64,000 nucleotides of DNA from Vallitalea sp. (GCF_025211055.1 NZ_JAOARO010000088.1:124001-188000); one strand, 5' to 3'; counted from the stretch's first letter, positions 36,258 to 45,945 are shown. Translations and numbers: made by a program. Notes: a model not told the origin generated them from the sequence alone.

Positions 36258-37616
36258 ATGATTAATTCATTAGAAGTACTAGAAACGAATACAATGATAT
36301 TAAAAGAAAACTTAGATGTCAGGACTATTACAATGGGTATTAATCTTATGGATTGTGCGGATTCTGATGTTGATAGATTTAATGAAAATATTTATAATAA
36401 AATTACAACAAAAGCAAAAGACCTTGTTAAAGTTGGAGAAGATATTGAGAAAAAATATGGCGTTCCTATAGTAAATAAAAGAATCTCAGTAACACCTATA
36501 GCAATTGCCGCATCAAGTACTAAAACTGATTCTTATGTATCTATAGCAAAAACATTGGATAGAGCTGCAAAAGAAGTTGGTGTTAATTTCATAGGTGGTT
36601 TTTCAGCTATAGTTAGTAAAGGTATGACTGAAAGTGATAAAATATTAATTAAGTCTATTCCAGAAGCTCTAGCTACAACAGAAAGAGTTTGTAGTTCAGT
36701 TAATGTAGGATCTACAAAAACTGGAATTAACATGGATGCAGTTAAATTACTTGGAAGTACTATAAAAGAAACAGCTGTTTTGACTAAAGATAGTGATTCA
36801 ATAGGATGTGCAAAATTTGTTGTGTTTTGTAATGCGCCTGATGATAATCCATTTATGGCTGGTGCTTTTCACGGTGTAAGTGAAGCTGATGCTATTATTA
36901 ATGTAGGTGTTAGTGGACCTGGTGTTGTCAAAAAGGCTTTGGAAACTTGTAGAGGTAAGGGTTTTGAAGAACTATGTGAGACTATTAAAAAAACAGCTTT
37001 TAAGATTACTAGAGTTGGACAATTAGTTGCTAAAGAAGCATCTAAAGCTTTAGATGTTCCATTTGGTATAATAGACTTATCATTAGCACCAACACCTGCT
37101 ATCGGTGATAGTATTGCAGATATTTTACAAGAAATTGGTGTAGATTATGTAGGTGCACCCGGAACTACAGCAGCCCTTGCATTATTAAATGACCAAGTTA
37201 AAAAAGGCGGGGTTATGGCATCATCATATGTTGGTGGACTAAGTGGTGCTTTTATACCAGTTAGTGAAGACCAAGGGATGATAAATGCAGTTAATAAAGG
37301 AGCTTTAACAATAGAGAAGCTGGAAGCTATGACATGTGTTTGTTCAGTTGGTTTAGATATGATAGCTATACCAGGAAAAACTAAAGAATCTACAATTTCA
37401 GGAATAATTGCAGATGAAATGGCAATTGGTATGATTAATCAAAAAACTACTGCTGTTAGAATTATTCCAGTTATAGGAAAAGATGTTGGCGACCAAGCTG
37501 AATTTGGTGGTTTACTAGGTTATGCTCCATTAATGCCAGTAAATGAATTTGGTTGTGACAGACTTATCAATAGAGGCGGTAGAATACCAGCTCCAATCCA
37601 TAGTTTTAAAAATTAA
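36258..37616 (+). CDS. PFL/DUF711 family protein (UPF0210)
   Basis: A 452-residue protein of the DUF711 family, structurally related to pyruvate formate-lyase/ribonucleotide reductase barrels but without the radical glycine signature. Recognisable stretches are IRTIT-like [15 protein letters not shown] near the start and [17 protein letters not shown] in the middle. The catalytic role is unknown. Its constant partner, the ACT protein, lies directly upstream, so allosteric control is likely. AGAGGA precedes the ATG. Confidence 0.92.
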   Translation: MINSLEVLETNTMILKENLDVRTITMGINLMDCADSDVDRFNENIYNKITTKAKDLVKVGEDIEKKYGVPIVNKRISVTPIAIAASSTKTDSYVSIAKTLDRAAKEVGVNFIGGFSAIVSKGMTESDKILIKSIPEALATTERVCSSVNVGSTKTGINMDAVKLLGSTIKETAVLTKDSDSIGCAKFVVFCNAPDDNPFMAGAFHGVSEADAIINVGVSGPGVVKKALETCRGKGFEELCETIKKTAFKITRVGQLVAKEASKALDVPFGIIDLSLAPTPAIGDSIADILQEIGVDYVGAPGTTAALALLNDQVKKGGVMASSYVGGLSGAFIPVSEDQGMINAVNKGALTIEKLEAMTCVCSVGLDMIAIPGKTKESTISGIIADEMAIGMINQKTTAVRIIPVIGKDVGDQAEFGGLLGYAPLMPVNEFGCDRLINRGGRIPAPIHSFKN

Positions 37617-37670
37617 ACTATTATTGGTAAGCTTCTCTATAAGCTAAATTAGATTTGGGAAGGTGAAAGA

Positions 37671-39122
37671 ATGAGTAAAATTATAGAAGGTCTAGAACCT
37701 AAAAGTGTATTAGAGTATTTTGAGGAGATAAATAATATCCCTAGGGGATCAGGAAATGAAAAAGAGATTAGTGATTATCTTTTGAATTTTGCTAAAGAAA
37801 GAAAACTTGAAGTAATTCAAGATGAAGAACTAAATATTATTATTAAAAAACCTGGAACAAAAGGTTATGAATTAAGTCCTACTGTAATTCTCCAGGGACA
37901 TATGGATATGGTTTGTGAGAAGAATTTTGATGTAGAACATGACTTTTTAAAAGATCCTATTGAATTAGTAGTTGATGGAGACTATATCAGTGCGAATGGT
38001 ACAACATTGGGTGCTGACAATGGTATAGCTGTAGCGTATTGTTTAGCTATCCTTGACTCTAGCGAAATTGAACATCCTCCAATTGAAGTATTCATTACTA
38101 CAAACGAAGAAGTTGGAATGAATGGAGCTATTGGAGTTGATCCATCTAATTTTTCAGGTAGGATACTGGTAAACCTTGATAGTGAAGAAGAAGGAGAATT
38201 TCTAGTAAGCTGTGCTGGGGGTTTGAAAGCTTATATAGATATTCCTATCAAGTGGGAACAAACAGAAGGTACTACTTATAAAATTATGGTTAAAGGTTTG
38301 AAAGGTGGACATTCAGGTAGTGATATTGATAAGAATAGAGCTAATTCAAATCGTGTTTTAGGAAGAATATTATATGATTTGAATAATGATATAGATATAC
38401 ATGTAGTTGATATATTCGGAGGTTCAAAAGATAATGCTATCCCACGTGAAGCATATGCTGATGTAATCATTGCTGATGGTGAATTTGATAAATTCAATGA
38501 GATAGTTGATAAGATATCTTCAGATATTAAAAATGAGTTTAAGACAAGTGATAGTGGACTTACTGTAGTTATAACAAAAGAGAATATGAATGAAACTAAA
38601 GTAATGGCTAAAGATACTTTGAACAATCTTATTTTCTTATTAACATGCTTACCAAATGGAATACAGACTATGAGTGCTGATATTGAGGGTCTAGTTGAAA
38701 GTTCTCTTAACCTAGGTGTTGTAGTTACTAATGATGATTCAGTTAAATTGGTTATATCTGTAAGAAGTTCAGTTGGCTCATTGAAAAAAGTAATGGCATA
38801 CCAATTAGGTTTATTTGCAGAATATGGTCATTCTGAGTTTAAAGTAACTGGTGAATATCCAGAATGGGAATATAGAAAAGAATCTAAGGTCAGAGATATA
38901 TTCGCTAAAACATATGAAGATATGTATGGAAAAAAACCATTAATCAAAGCTATTCATGCCGGTCTTGAATGCGGTGTATTCGATGAAAAGATAGAAGGAC
39001 TTGACATGATTTCTCTTGGACCTAATATGTATGATGTTCATACACCAGATGAGAGATTGAGTATTTCTTCCACCAAGAGGACTTGGGAATTCTTATTGAA
39101 CGCTCTAAAAAATATAAAATAG
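37671..39122 (+). CDS. pepD: Aminoacyl-histidine dipeptidase (PepD-like, M20)
   Basis: A 483-residue cytosolic zinc dipeptidase. The metal ligands are clear: H and D in QGHMDMVCEKN, D in LGADNGIAVA, the EE of TTNEEVGMNGAIG, D in LVNLDSEEEGE, and a late H in MYDVHTPDERL. Length and the long lid domain match PepD, which cleaves Xaa-His and other dipeptides. GGGAAGGTGA precedes the ATG. An inverted repeat (39141-39169) separates it from the TetR gene. Confidence 0.93.
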   Translation: MSKIIEGLEPKSVLEYFEEINNIPRGSGNEKEISDYLLNFAKERKLEVIQDEELNIIIKKPGTKGYELSPTVILQGHMDMVCEKNFDVEHDFLKDPIELVVDGDYISANGTTLGADNGIAVAYCLAILDSSEIEHPPIEVFITTNEEVGMNGAIGVDPSNFSGRILVNLDSEEEGEFLVSCAGGLKAYIDIPIKWEQTEGTTYKIMVKGLKGGHSGSDIDKNRANSNRVLGRILYDLNNDIDIHVVDIFGGSKDNAIPREAYADVIIADGEFDKFNEIVDKISSDIKNEFKTSDSGLTVVITKENMNETKVMAKDTLNNLIFLLTCLPNGIQTMSADIEGLVESSLNLGVVVTNDDSVKLVISVRSSVGSLKKVMAYQLGLFAEYGHSEFKVTGEYPEWEYRKESKVRDIFAKTYEDMYGKKPLIKAIHAGLECGVFDEKIEGLDMISLGPNMYDVHTPDERLSISSTKRTWEFLLNALKNIK

Positions 39123-39140
39123 TGTAACATAAACATTAGC

Positions 39141-39169
39141 TGGGAATAGGATTAATTATCTTATTCCCA
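39141..39169. repeat. 8-bp inverted repeat between pepD and the TetR gene
   Basis: TGGGAATA pairs with TATTCCCA across a 13-nt loop. No T-run follows. It may be a weak terminator or a regulatory site for the TetR gene 24 bp downstream. Confidence 0.4.
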
Positions 39170-39192
39170 TATGTAAAGAGGATAAGATAACA

Positions 39193-39813
39193 ATGAGAAG
39201 AAGCAATTCAAAACAAGAAATACTTAATATAGCAAAACAAATGTTTTTGGAAAAAGGATACAAAGATACTTCATTACGTAAAATTGTGAAATTGGCAGGA
39301 GTAACAACTGGGGCTTTTTATTCTCATTTCAAAGATAAAGAGGAATTATTTAAATTTCTAGTTCAACCTGCAATTGATAATTTGGAGTATTTGTATAAAG
39401 ATGCATTATCACAATATGATGGAACAATTGATGAACCTAAAGTTTTGCAAGATATATTATGGGAACAATCAAAAATCAGGATGAGTAATCATATTGATGA
39501 TATATTTAATAACTACGATGCTTTTAAATTGTTATTTACTTGCTCTGATGGTACCCAATATTCTCGATATATTCATGATAATATTAATATAAGTGTAAAG
39601 AAGACTAAAAATTATTTTGATAATTTAAAAAGTAAGGGAATAAAGATTAAAGATATTTCTGAACAGGAACTTGAAATACTTATACATACCCATTATTTAT
39701 CTATCTATGAAATCGTTAAGCGTGATATGACTTATAAAGATGCTAAGCATTATATCAATACTATTAGTGACTTTTTTTCAGCTGGGTGGATTAAAGTATT
39801 AGATTTTCAATAG
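39193..39813 (+). CDS. TetR/AcrR family transcriptional regulator
   Basis: A 206-residue repressor. The helix-turn-helix is at residues ~8-55 (EILNIAKQMFLEKGYKDTSLRKIVKLAGVTTG region, then AFYSHFKDKEELF). The C-terminal helices form the ligand-binding and dimer domain, not conserved enough to predict the inducer. A perfect nested palindrome covers the promoter of the next gene (39936-39968), the most likely operator, so it probably represses the ATC-hydrolase-family gene. AGAGGA precedes the ATG. A terminator follows the gene. Confidence 0.92.
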   Translation: MRRSNSKQEILNIAKQMFLEKGYKDTSLRKIVKLAGVTTGAFYSHFKDKEELFKFLVQPAIDNLEYLYKDALSQYDGTIDEPKVLQDILWEQSKIRMSNHIDDIFNNYDAFKLLFTCSDGTQYSRYIHDNINISVKKTKNYFDNLKSKGIKIKDISEQELEILIHTHYLSIYEIVKRDMTYKDAKHYINTISDFFSAGWIKVLDFQ

Positions 39814-39848
39814 CTAATAGCTACTTGTTTTTATTATAAAAGTAACTG

Positions 39849-39873
39849 AGCCATCTATAGGATGGTTTTTTTT
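39849..39873 (+). terminator. Terminator of the TetR gene
   Basis: CCATC (39851-39855) and GATGG (39861-39865), extended by A-T and G-T pairs, with a five-base loop and a run of eight or more T. Confidence 0.8.
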
Positions 39874-39911
39874 ATTGCAATTATTATATATGAAAATAAT
39901 AATTATTATCA

Positions 39912-39940
39912 TTGCAATAAAATTCATTAAGTGATATAAT
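39912..39940 (+). promoter_or_regulatory. Promoter of the ATC-hydrolase-family gene
   Basis: TTGCAA (39912-39917), a 17-bp spacer and consensus TATAAT (39935-39940). The -10 box overlaps the palindromic operator. ATTGCAAT, itself a palindrome, occurs at the -35 and again at 39874-39881. Confidence 0.82.
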
Positions 39941-39968
39941 AACAGTGTTATGATAACACTGTTATTAT
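39936..39968. promoter_or_regulatory. 33-bp perfect palindrome, probable TetR operator
   Basis: Two 16-bp arms are exactly complementary around a single central base. Inside, two 13-bp palindromes of form ATAACA-N-TGTTAT lie side by side with one base between them, so two repressor dimers could bind. It overlaps the -10 box and transcription start of the next gene, as expected for repression. The upstream gene encodes a TetR-family protein. Confidence 0.85.
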
Positions 39969-39989
39969 TTGTTTTGAGGAGGTAACAAT

Positions 39990-40580
39990 ATGGTGAAGTA
40001 TATGGATAATTATATCAAGTATAATTTTGACAAACAAATTACTGGAATAATACATACAGAGGCAGAAGCTGAATTAGTGGAGTTAAAGAAAAAATGTGTG
40101 GAGGAAAATAAAAAGAACAGAAATACTCTGTTTAAAGTAATCTTTCCAACCATTTCTCTCTATCACGCTCTACAAACCCAAATGAGTAAGCAAAAGGCAT
40201 TTGAGCACATGAGTAAAATGATTTCTAATAATACTAAAGAAACTTCAAGAAAAATGTATGAACGAATAAGTAAGTTGCCCAATTTCTTTTTCCTTTTTAA
40301 AAAGATGTTTGTTATAGGGTTAAGAGGCGAAGGATGGGATGTTGAATGGATATCAAATAACAAAACTAGTTTAGAATTTAATGTGAAAAGATGTATTTAT
40401 AATGATGCTTTCAGCCAATATGAATGTTCTGAACTGTGTGCATTATATTGTAACAATGACCATATAACTTTTACTGATGTAACTCCTAAAATACGTTTTG
40501 AAAGAAAAGGGGCCATAGGTTACGGTAATGATATATGTGATTTTCATTTTTATGCTATGAAAAAGAATAATAATATTTAA
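39990..40580 (+). CDS. L-2-amino-thiazoline-4-carboxylic acid hydrolase family protein
   Basis: A 196-residue protein matching the ATC-hydrolase family (PF14196-like), with C-terminal landmarks ECSELCALYCNNDH and FERKGAIGYGNDICDFHF. The founding enzyme opens a thiazoline ring on the way to L-cysteine, but the family is broad and many members have unknown substrates. It is a single-gene unit under its own promoter and palindromic operator, with a convergent terminator after it. GAGGAGGT precedes the ATG. Control by a TetR repressor suggests response to an external small molecule. Confidence 0.75.
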   Translation: MVKYMDNYIKYNFDKQITGIIHTEAEAELVELKKKCVEENKKNRNTLFKVIFPTISLYHALQTQMSKQKAFEHMSKMISNNTKETSRKMYERISKLPNFFFLFKKMFVIGLRGEGWDVEWISNNKTSLEFNVKRCIYNDAFSQYECSELCALYCNNDHITFTDVTPKIRFERKGAIGYGNDICDFHFYAMKKNNNI

Positions 40581-40593
40581 TAATGTATATAAC

Positions 40594-40640
40594 ATAACTC
40601 TATACTGATTATATCTATATGAATCAGCATAGAGTTATTT
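40594..40640. terminator. Bidirectional terminator
   Basis: A 17-bp stem with one mismatch (ATAACTCTAT-CTGATT and its complement) encloses an 11-nt loop, with T-rich and A-rich flanks. It separates convergent genes. Confidence 0.85.
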
Positions 40641-40697
40641 AGTTCATCTGTATTTCTGCCCATAAGTATAGATTTAGACTTATAGACTAGAAAAATA

Positions 40698-41456
40698 TTA
40701 TATTAAATGTAATACGTCTACAATCAATAACTTTAGTGATAGAAGTAAAGACATGGTTATAAAGATAGGTTTTATGATTTTTGCACCTTTTTTTAGAGCA
40801 AAAGAAGTTCCTAATCTTGCACCTAGGATACTGAATATTGCTACTGGTATACCATAGGTGAAATTTATTTTCATATTTATCGCAAATAAAAATAATGAAG
40901 TAATATTACTTACAAAATTCATTACTCTAGCATTAGCCGAGGCTCTGGTAAACTCAAAACCAAAGAGCTGTATCAATCCAAACATTAAAAAAGAACCTGT
41001 ACCTGGTCCAAAGAATCCATCATAAAAACCAAGACATAGAGCTAATAATATAAGTAATAAAATTCTTAGTTTAGTTACTTTTTTTAGATTTTCTTTCATT
41101 CCTAGAGATTTAGAAAATAATGAATAAACTCCTATGATTAGTACCATTACAAGTATGATACTACTTAGTGTCTGCTCATTGATTTGAAGAGCCACAGTGA
41201 CACCTATACATGCACCAACCAGTGTAAAAGGAATAGCATATTTTAAAAGATTCTTGTTACCATGTCCACTTTTAAGGTATTTTATTGAGCTTGTCAACGA
41301 ACCACATGCAGCTGAGAATTTATTTGTGCCAAGAACTATATGGGAAGGTAGTCCTGCCATATAATATGCAGGTACACTAATTAATCCACCGCCTCCTGCA
41401 ATAGAATCAACAAATGCCGCAATAAAGCCAGCAAAACATAATAATACGATTTTCAT
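40698..41456 (-). CDS. TSUP family membrane transporter (TauE/SafE)
   Basis: A 252-residue integral membrane protein with about eight hydrophobic helices. The N-terminal repeat has FIAAFVDSIAGGGGLISVPA and a matching second-half motif GFYDGFFGPGTGSFL, the hallmark of the sulfite/organosulfur exporter family. It probably moves an organic or inorganic sulfur anion. The gene is divergent from the AraC regulator; GGAG precedes the ATG. Proximity to a thiazoline-hydrolase-like gene raises the possibility of a sulfur-compound theme, but they are separate units. Confidence 0.9.
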   Translation of the reverse strand: MKIVLLCFAGFIAAFVDSIAGGGGLISVPAYYMAGLPSHIVLGTNKFSAACGSLTSSIKYLKSGHGNKNLLKYAIPFTLVGACIGVTVALQINEQTLSSIILVMVLIIGVYSLFSKSLGMKENLKKVTKLRILLLILLALCLGFYDGFFGPGTGSFLMFGLIQLFGFEFTRASANARVMNFVSNITSLFLFAINMKINFTYGIPVAIFSILGARLGTSFALKKGAKIIKPIFITMSLLLSLKLLIVDVLHLI

Positions 41457-41565
41457 TAGTTATACACTCCTAATTTTAGCAATATAAGAATATTATAAAT
41501 GATTATGCGAAAATAATAAAGTAAATATAATATATCAAGTAATTTTTTCTCCTAGAGTCTATTGA

Positions 41566-41594
41566 TTGACAAAAAATGTTTTTATAAGTATATT
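41566..41594 (+). promoter_or_regulatory. Promoter of the AraC regulator gene
   Basis: Consensus TTGACA (41566-41571), a 17-bp spacer and TATATT (41589-41594). The TTG that could open the long reading frame is part of this -35 box, so that longer start is not real. Confidence 0.8.
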
Positions 41595-41640
41595 ATTTGA
41601 TAAGACACAAATGACAAGAATATTTAAGGATGTGAATAAT

Positions 41641-42564
41641 ATGCAAGAAGAACAAACATTCACTATTTGCTATGACAATAATAACTGTGATTTTAAAAAA
41701 TATATTTTTTCTTCAGCGATTTCATTTGAATTTTATAATATCCATTCAGAAGATGGTTTGGGTGGAAAACATAAAGGAATGAATCTATTTAGAATTGATT
41801 TTACTAAAGTTGGAAGATTTGAATGTGAATTTCCTAATCACACTTTTTCATTTAGAGGGGAAAATGAGATTACTATGATGGCTACCCAGGAAAATGAAGA
41901 ATGGATATTAGGATCAAGTTTTCCTGTAGATGTGTATATAGGATGTGCACTTTTAATAAAACTAGATAAAATGAGTAATGAGGATAAATTATTTCTTGGC
42001 AAATTCCATATTGATATTTTAAATTTGATTTCTACAATGAAGTTAAATAATAGATGGTATAAGTTTACTGATACAAACAAGCTTTTAGATCTTTTTAATG
42101 ATATCTATAATGCACATATGACATCTAATCAAGAATTAATTTTGCTAAAGATTTTAGAAATGTTAGTATTTATTTCTAAAAGTGAATTCCATCATAGTTT
42201 AAATAAAGAAAGTAGCGATTATTTCTCAGGAGAGCAAGTTAAGAAGGTAAAATCTATACACGGAATAATAACTAAAAACTATAATAAAAAAATATCTCTT
42301 GAAAAGATTGTTCGTGAAAACGGAATAGGATATTCTACATTTAATAAAATCTTTAAAAATATATATGGAGAATCTCCGTATCAATATTTAAAAAAAATTC
42401 GTATGAACTTTGCTGCTCAAAAGCTACATGAAACAGAATTGAGTATTTTAGAAATTGCGGTATGTGTTGGGTATAATAATCCTAGTAAATTTTCAGATGC
42501 TTTTAAATCAATTTTTGGATTATTGCCAAGCACATTTCGTAAACAAAAAAACGGAATGGAGTAG
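41641..42564 (+). CDS. AraC family transcriptional regulator
   Basis: A 307-residue activator. The N-terminal ~200 residues are a sensor domain of the type seen in siderophore regulators such as YbtA and PchR (by general layout; weak). The C-terminal ~100 residues form two helix-turn-helix motifs, including ISLEKIVRENGIGYSTFNKIFK and LEIAVCVGYNNPSKFSDAFK, ending in the AraC signature FGLLPSTFRKQK. ATG 41641 with AAGGA ten bases upstream is chosen because the longer frame begins inside the -35 box; ATG 41611 is possible but poorly served. It precedes the transporter operon and is its likely activator. Confidence 0.88.
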   Translation: MQEEQTFTICYDNNNCDFKKYIFSSAISFEFYNIHSEDGLGGKHKGMNLFRIDFTKVGRFECEFPNHTFSFRGENEITMMATQENEEWILGSSFPVDVYIGCALLIKLDKMSNEDKLFLGKFHIDILNLISTMKLNNRWYKFTDTNKLLDLFNDIYNAHMTSNQELILLKILEMLVFISKSEFHHSLNKESSDYFSGEQVKKVKSIHGIITKNYNKKISLEKIVRENGIGYSTFNKIFKNIYGESPYQYLKKIRMNFAAQKLHETELSILEIAVCVGYNNPSKFSDAFKSIFGLLPSTFRKQKNGME

Positions 42565-42609
42565 TAAAAGTAGTAATGGAGTAGAAAATGAGAATCATAA
42601 TCATTAAGA

Positions 42610-42643
42610 TATAGATGGTTGGTCTTTAACTAACCATCTATAA
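42610..42643 (+). terminator. Strong hairpin between the AraC gene and the transporter operon
   Basis: TATAGATGGTTGGT pairs with ACTAACCATCTATA (one G-T pair) around a short loop, followed by AATTTTAAATT. It may end the AraC transcript or act as an attenuator. It lies 16 bp before the ribosome binding site region of the next gene. Confidence 0.65.
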
Positions 42644-42663
42644 TTTTAAATTAGGAGGAAAAT

Positions 42664-44202
42664 ATGAAAAAATTTATAGCAATATTCTTAATGATTTTAT
42701 TATTAGTTAGTGTAACTGGGTGCAACTCCAATAATATAAGTAAGGTTAATTCAACAGGAGAAACAATATTAAAGGTAGGTGCAATATTTGATTTTAAATC
42801 ATCTAGAGAAGGGCTCACATTAATTAGTGATTCTCTTGTAGGAATGGATGAAAAGTATAATGCAACTCCTTCATTAGTTAATAAATGGGATGTGAATGAG
42901 GATGCTACAGAATATGTATTGCACCTGAAAGAAAATATAAAGTTCCATGATGGATCATTGTTTGATGCTAAAACATGTAAATATAGTATAGAGACGTTGG
43001 GAAAACAATTTATGTGTACATATATTAACACCCTTGAAACTACAGAGATAATTGATGAATACATATTGAAAATTAAATTCAAATCATCAAATTTAGGCTT
43101 TCCAAAAGAGCTAATGAAAATTGTTGCCTTGCCTGTTGGTTCTGTAGATGAAGATGGTAATATAACTAATTTTAATGGTACGGGTCCTTATAAACTTAAT
43201 GAGTATAAAAAAGATGTTGAAGCTACTTTAGTTAAGAATGAAGATTATTGGGATAAAGATAGAAGTTCAAGCTTACAAAAAATAAAATGGATTGTAATAC
43301 CTGATCCTGATGCTAGAGTTATGGCTTTGGAAAGTAATCAAGTTGATTTAATCGGATATACTGAACATCATTCTTCTATACCATATTCTAATATTGTTTC
43401 ATTAATAAACAACGATAAGTATCAATCAGTTATAGAGGATAAAGATAATTACACTTCTGTAAAAGCAATAGGAATGAATTGGAAAAGTGGGCCTCTTACT
43501 GATAGTAACTTACGTAGAGCTTTAGAGCATGTAATTGATCGAAATAAATTAGTTGAAACAGTATTTTTTTCAATCCCAAATCCATGTGGTCACATTATGA
43601 ATCCAAAATTTGATGATGGCTCTAAAAAAGAAGAGGAATTTAAGTATGATATTGAATTAGCAAAAAAGATATTAGAAGAATCAGGATACAAATATGAAAA
43701 AGAAATTCTAAAAAAAGATGGTATAGCAATCAAATTAGACTACATATGTAATTCGTTACCTGAAGATAAAGATATTGCTGTATTTATTCAATCAGAGCTA
43801 AAAAAGATTGGTATTACTGTTAATATAGTTGCATTGGAAACAGAACAAACTTATCAACATATTCAAAATGGTGAATATGATTTAACAATAGCTACTCCCT
43901 GGTTTGAACCTACAGTGAACACTATATCTTTATATGGATTAGAAGATAATTATTCTATGTTTGGATTAGGACTAGGTATTAATGAAAAAGTAAAAACTTA
44001 TGGACAAGAAGTCATTAGTGCAATGAATGAATCTGAGTTTAAAGTAGCAATTGATGGGCTATGGAAGGCTAGTTATGAAGCTTGTACTTCAATACCTCTT
44101 TTTACTGGGTATAGATATGCAATACATAATGGAAAATTTACAGGATTTCAGTTTGATAATAACTACTTTAAAATAGATTTTTCAGAAGTTAGAGAGAAAT
44201 AA
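42664..44202 (+). CDS. ABC transporter substrate-binding lipoprotein, nickel/peptide type
   Basis: A 512-residue family-5 binding protein. The lipobox is VSVTGC near residue 20, so it is membrane-tethered outside the cell. The segments KENIKFHDGSLFDAKTC and GTGPYKLNEY are typical of OppA/NikA proteins. The set of genes behind it, and the AraC regulator before it, resemble nickel, staphylopine-like opine-metal or siderophore importers. AGGAGGA precedes the ATG; the first permease starts 4 nt after its stop. The actual ligand (peptide, free metal or metal chelate) is inference. Confidence 0.88.
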   Translation: MKKFIAIFLMILLLVSVTGCNSNNISKVNSTGETILKVGAIFDFKSSREGLTLISDSLVGMDEKYNATPSLVNKWDVNEDATEYVLHLKENIKFHDGSLFDAKTCKYSIETLGKQFMCTYINTLETTEIIDEYILKIKFKSSNLGFPKELMKIVALPVGSVDEDGNITNFNGTGPYKLNEYKKDVEATLVKNEDYWDKDRSSSLQKIKWIVIPDPDARVMALESNQVDLIGYTEHHSSIPYSNIVSLINNDKYQSVIEDKDNYTSVKAIGMNWKSGPLTDSNLRRALEHVIDRNKLVETVFFSIPNPCGHIMNPKFDDGSKKEEEFKYDIELAKKILEESGYKYEKEILKKDGIAIKLDYICNSLPEDKDIAVFIQSELKKIGITVNIVALETEQTYQHIQNGEYDLTIATPWFEPTVNTISLYGLEDNYSMFGLGLGINEKVKTYGQEVISAMNESEFKVAIDGLWKASYEACTSIPLFTGYRYAIHNGKFTGFQFDNNYFKIDFSEVREK

Positions 44203-44206
44203 AACA

Positions 44207-45139
44207 ATGATATTAAATTTAATTAAGCGAATTATTTTTATTGTTCCCACCCTAGTTTTTATATCATTATTGTCTTTTGCATTACTATATTATTCACCAG
44301 GTGATACTTCTACTCGTATTCTTAGAGAAAAAAGCCAAACTATGGCTGTTTCTCATAGCTATGAACAGGAGTTTTCAAAAAATAAGGGGTTGAATAATAG
44401 TTTCATGAAGATGTATTCCGATTGGATAAGTAATGTTATAAAAGGAAATCTGGGAGAATCTTATTTGGACGGAAAGAGTGTAAATAATAAAATTGCTGGG
44501 GCTATTGGTAAAACACTAATAATTGTTATGATAGCCATACTAGTTTATTTTTTACTAGGTACTTGCGTAGGGATACTTTCTGCTGTTTATAGAAATAGTA
44601 TATTAGATAAATTAGCTAGATGGTGGTCTGTATTATCCATGTCAATTCCAGTATTTTGGATTAGTTTATTTATAGTATGGCTATTAAGTGTTAAATTTGG
44701 AATATTAAAAACTGCAGGTAATAGGAGTAATAGTTGTTTAATCCTACCAGGTATATTAATGGGTGTTATTTCTACAGGGAATTTAATTACTATTGTAAAA
44801 CATAAAACATTACTTGTTTTAGAAGAACAATTTGTGTTAAGTACACGTGCTCTAGGAGTTAAGCAAAGCAAGATTTTGATTTACCACGTATTAAAAAATG
44901 TTTTAGCACCTGTTGCCGCAACTTCTACCTTGGCTTTTTCAAGTTTTCTAGGATCAAGTGTTATTATAGAGAATATTTTCTCTATCCCTGGGTTTGGAAC
45001 GCTACTTATGAAAGCTGTAAATCTAAAAGATTATATGGTTGTAGCTAGTGCAACTTTAGTTCTTGGCTTACTGATTTCAGTAGCAAATATGATTGCAGAC
45101 ATATTCTATAGCTGTCTTGACAGGAGGGGAACAGGGTGA
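44207..45139 (+). CDS. ABC transporter permease, OppB/NikB type
   Basis: A 310-residue membrane protein with six helices. It starts ILNLIKRIIFIVPTLVFISLLSF, typical of DppB/OppB/NikB, and carries the EAA-loop region EEQFVLSTRALGVKQSKILIYHVLKN that docks on the ATPase. It pairs with the next gene product to form the translocation path for the upstream binding protein. The stop overlaps the GTG start of the second permease by 4 bases (GTGA), so translation is coupled. Confidence 0.92.
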   Translation: MILNLIKRIIFIVPTLVFISLLSFALLYYSPGDTSTRILREKSQTMAVSHSYEQEFSKNKGLNNSFMKMYSDWISNVIKGNLGESYLDGKSVNNKIAGAIGKTLIIVMIAILVYFLLGTCVGILSAVYRNSILDKLARWWSVLSMSIPVFWISLFIVWLLSVKFGILKTAGNRSNSCLILPGILMGVISTGNLITIVKHKTLLVLEEQFVLSTRALGVKQSKILIYHVLKNVLAPVAATSTLAFSSFLGSSVIIENIFSIPGFGTLLMKAVNLKDYMVVASATLVLGLLISVANMIADIFYSCLDRRGTG

Positions 45140-45945
45140 AATCAAAAACAAAAGTTAAAATATCAATTATTCTGATTTCTATATTCTTTTTATTTGTATT
45201 AGCTTCAGTAATTATTTTTCCAGAAGCCAATTTAATTAATTCAAAAGATTGCTTTGCATCTCCTTCTATGAAGCACTTATTTGGAACAGATCAATTTGGG
45301 AGAGATGTTTTTATTAGGACGGTAATAGGATTTAGATATACTTTTTTGATTGCTTTATTTGTTCAGATAATATCGTTTTTAATTGGAATAGTCATTGGTA
45401 TTATTTTAGGCTATTACGGAGGAGTATTCGATGAATTGTTTTACCATATTTCAAACTTAATATTAAGTTTTCCTATCATTATTCTTGCTATATTAATGTC
45501 TGCATTAACTGGGGCTAATATTTGGTGCCTTATGTCTATAATGATTGTATGTAATATTGTTTCTAACTCTAAGATTGTTAGAAGCGAGATAAAAATTATA
45601 AAAAATGCAGATTATATTAAAGTTTTACGAGTACTTGGAGCAAGTGATTTTGTAATAATTAAAAATCATCTACTAAAAAAGTGTTTGAGAATGCTGTTGC
45701 CTACTTTTGCTTTATTAATAGGACATATAATTATTGCAATTTCTTCTTATTCATTTATTGGATTTGGAGTTTCACCGCCTCAGCCAGAAATAGGTAATAT
45801 GCTAAAAGATTCTTTGCGCTTTATTAATCGTTCTCCAGGATTAATGATATTTCCTGGGTTATTTCAATTTATTTCTATTCTATTACTATTAAAACTATCA
45901 GAGAATTGTAAAATATTACTATTAGATTGTGAGGGGAGCCAATGA
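45136..45945 (+). CDS. ABC transporter permease, OppC/NikC type
   Basis: A 269-residue second permease. The LFGTDQFGRDVFIRTVIG motif near residue 50 is the signature of the OppC/DppC/NikC subfamily, and the EAA loop is IIKNADYIKVLRVLGASD. It starts with GTG, preceded by AGGAGGGG, and overlaps both neighbours by 4 bases (GTGA and ATGA), so all subunits are made together. Confidence 0.92.
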   Translation: MKSKTKVKISIILISIFFLFVLASVIIFPEANLINSKDCFASPSMKHLFGTDQFGRDVFIRTVIGFRYTFLIALFVQIISFLIGIVIGIILGYYGGVFDELFYHISNLILSFPIIILAILMSALTGANIWCLMSIMIVCNIVSNSKIVRSEIKIIKNADYIKVLRVLGASDFVIIKNHLLKKCLRMLLPTFALLIGHIIIAISSYSFIGFGVSPPQPEIGNMLKDSLRFINRSPGLMIFPGLFQFISILLLLKLSENCKILLLDCEGSQ

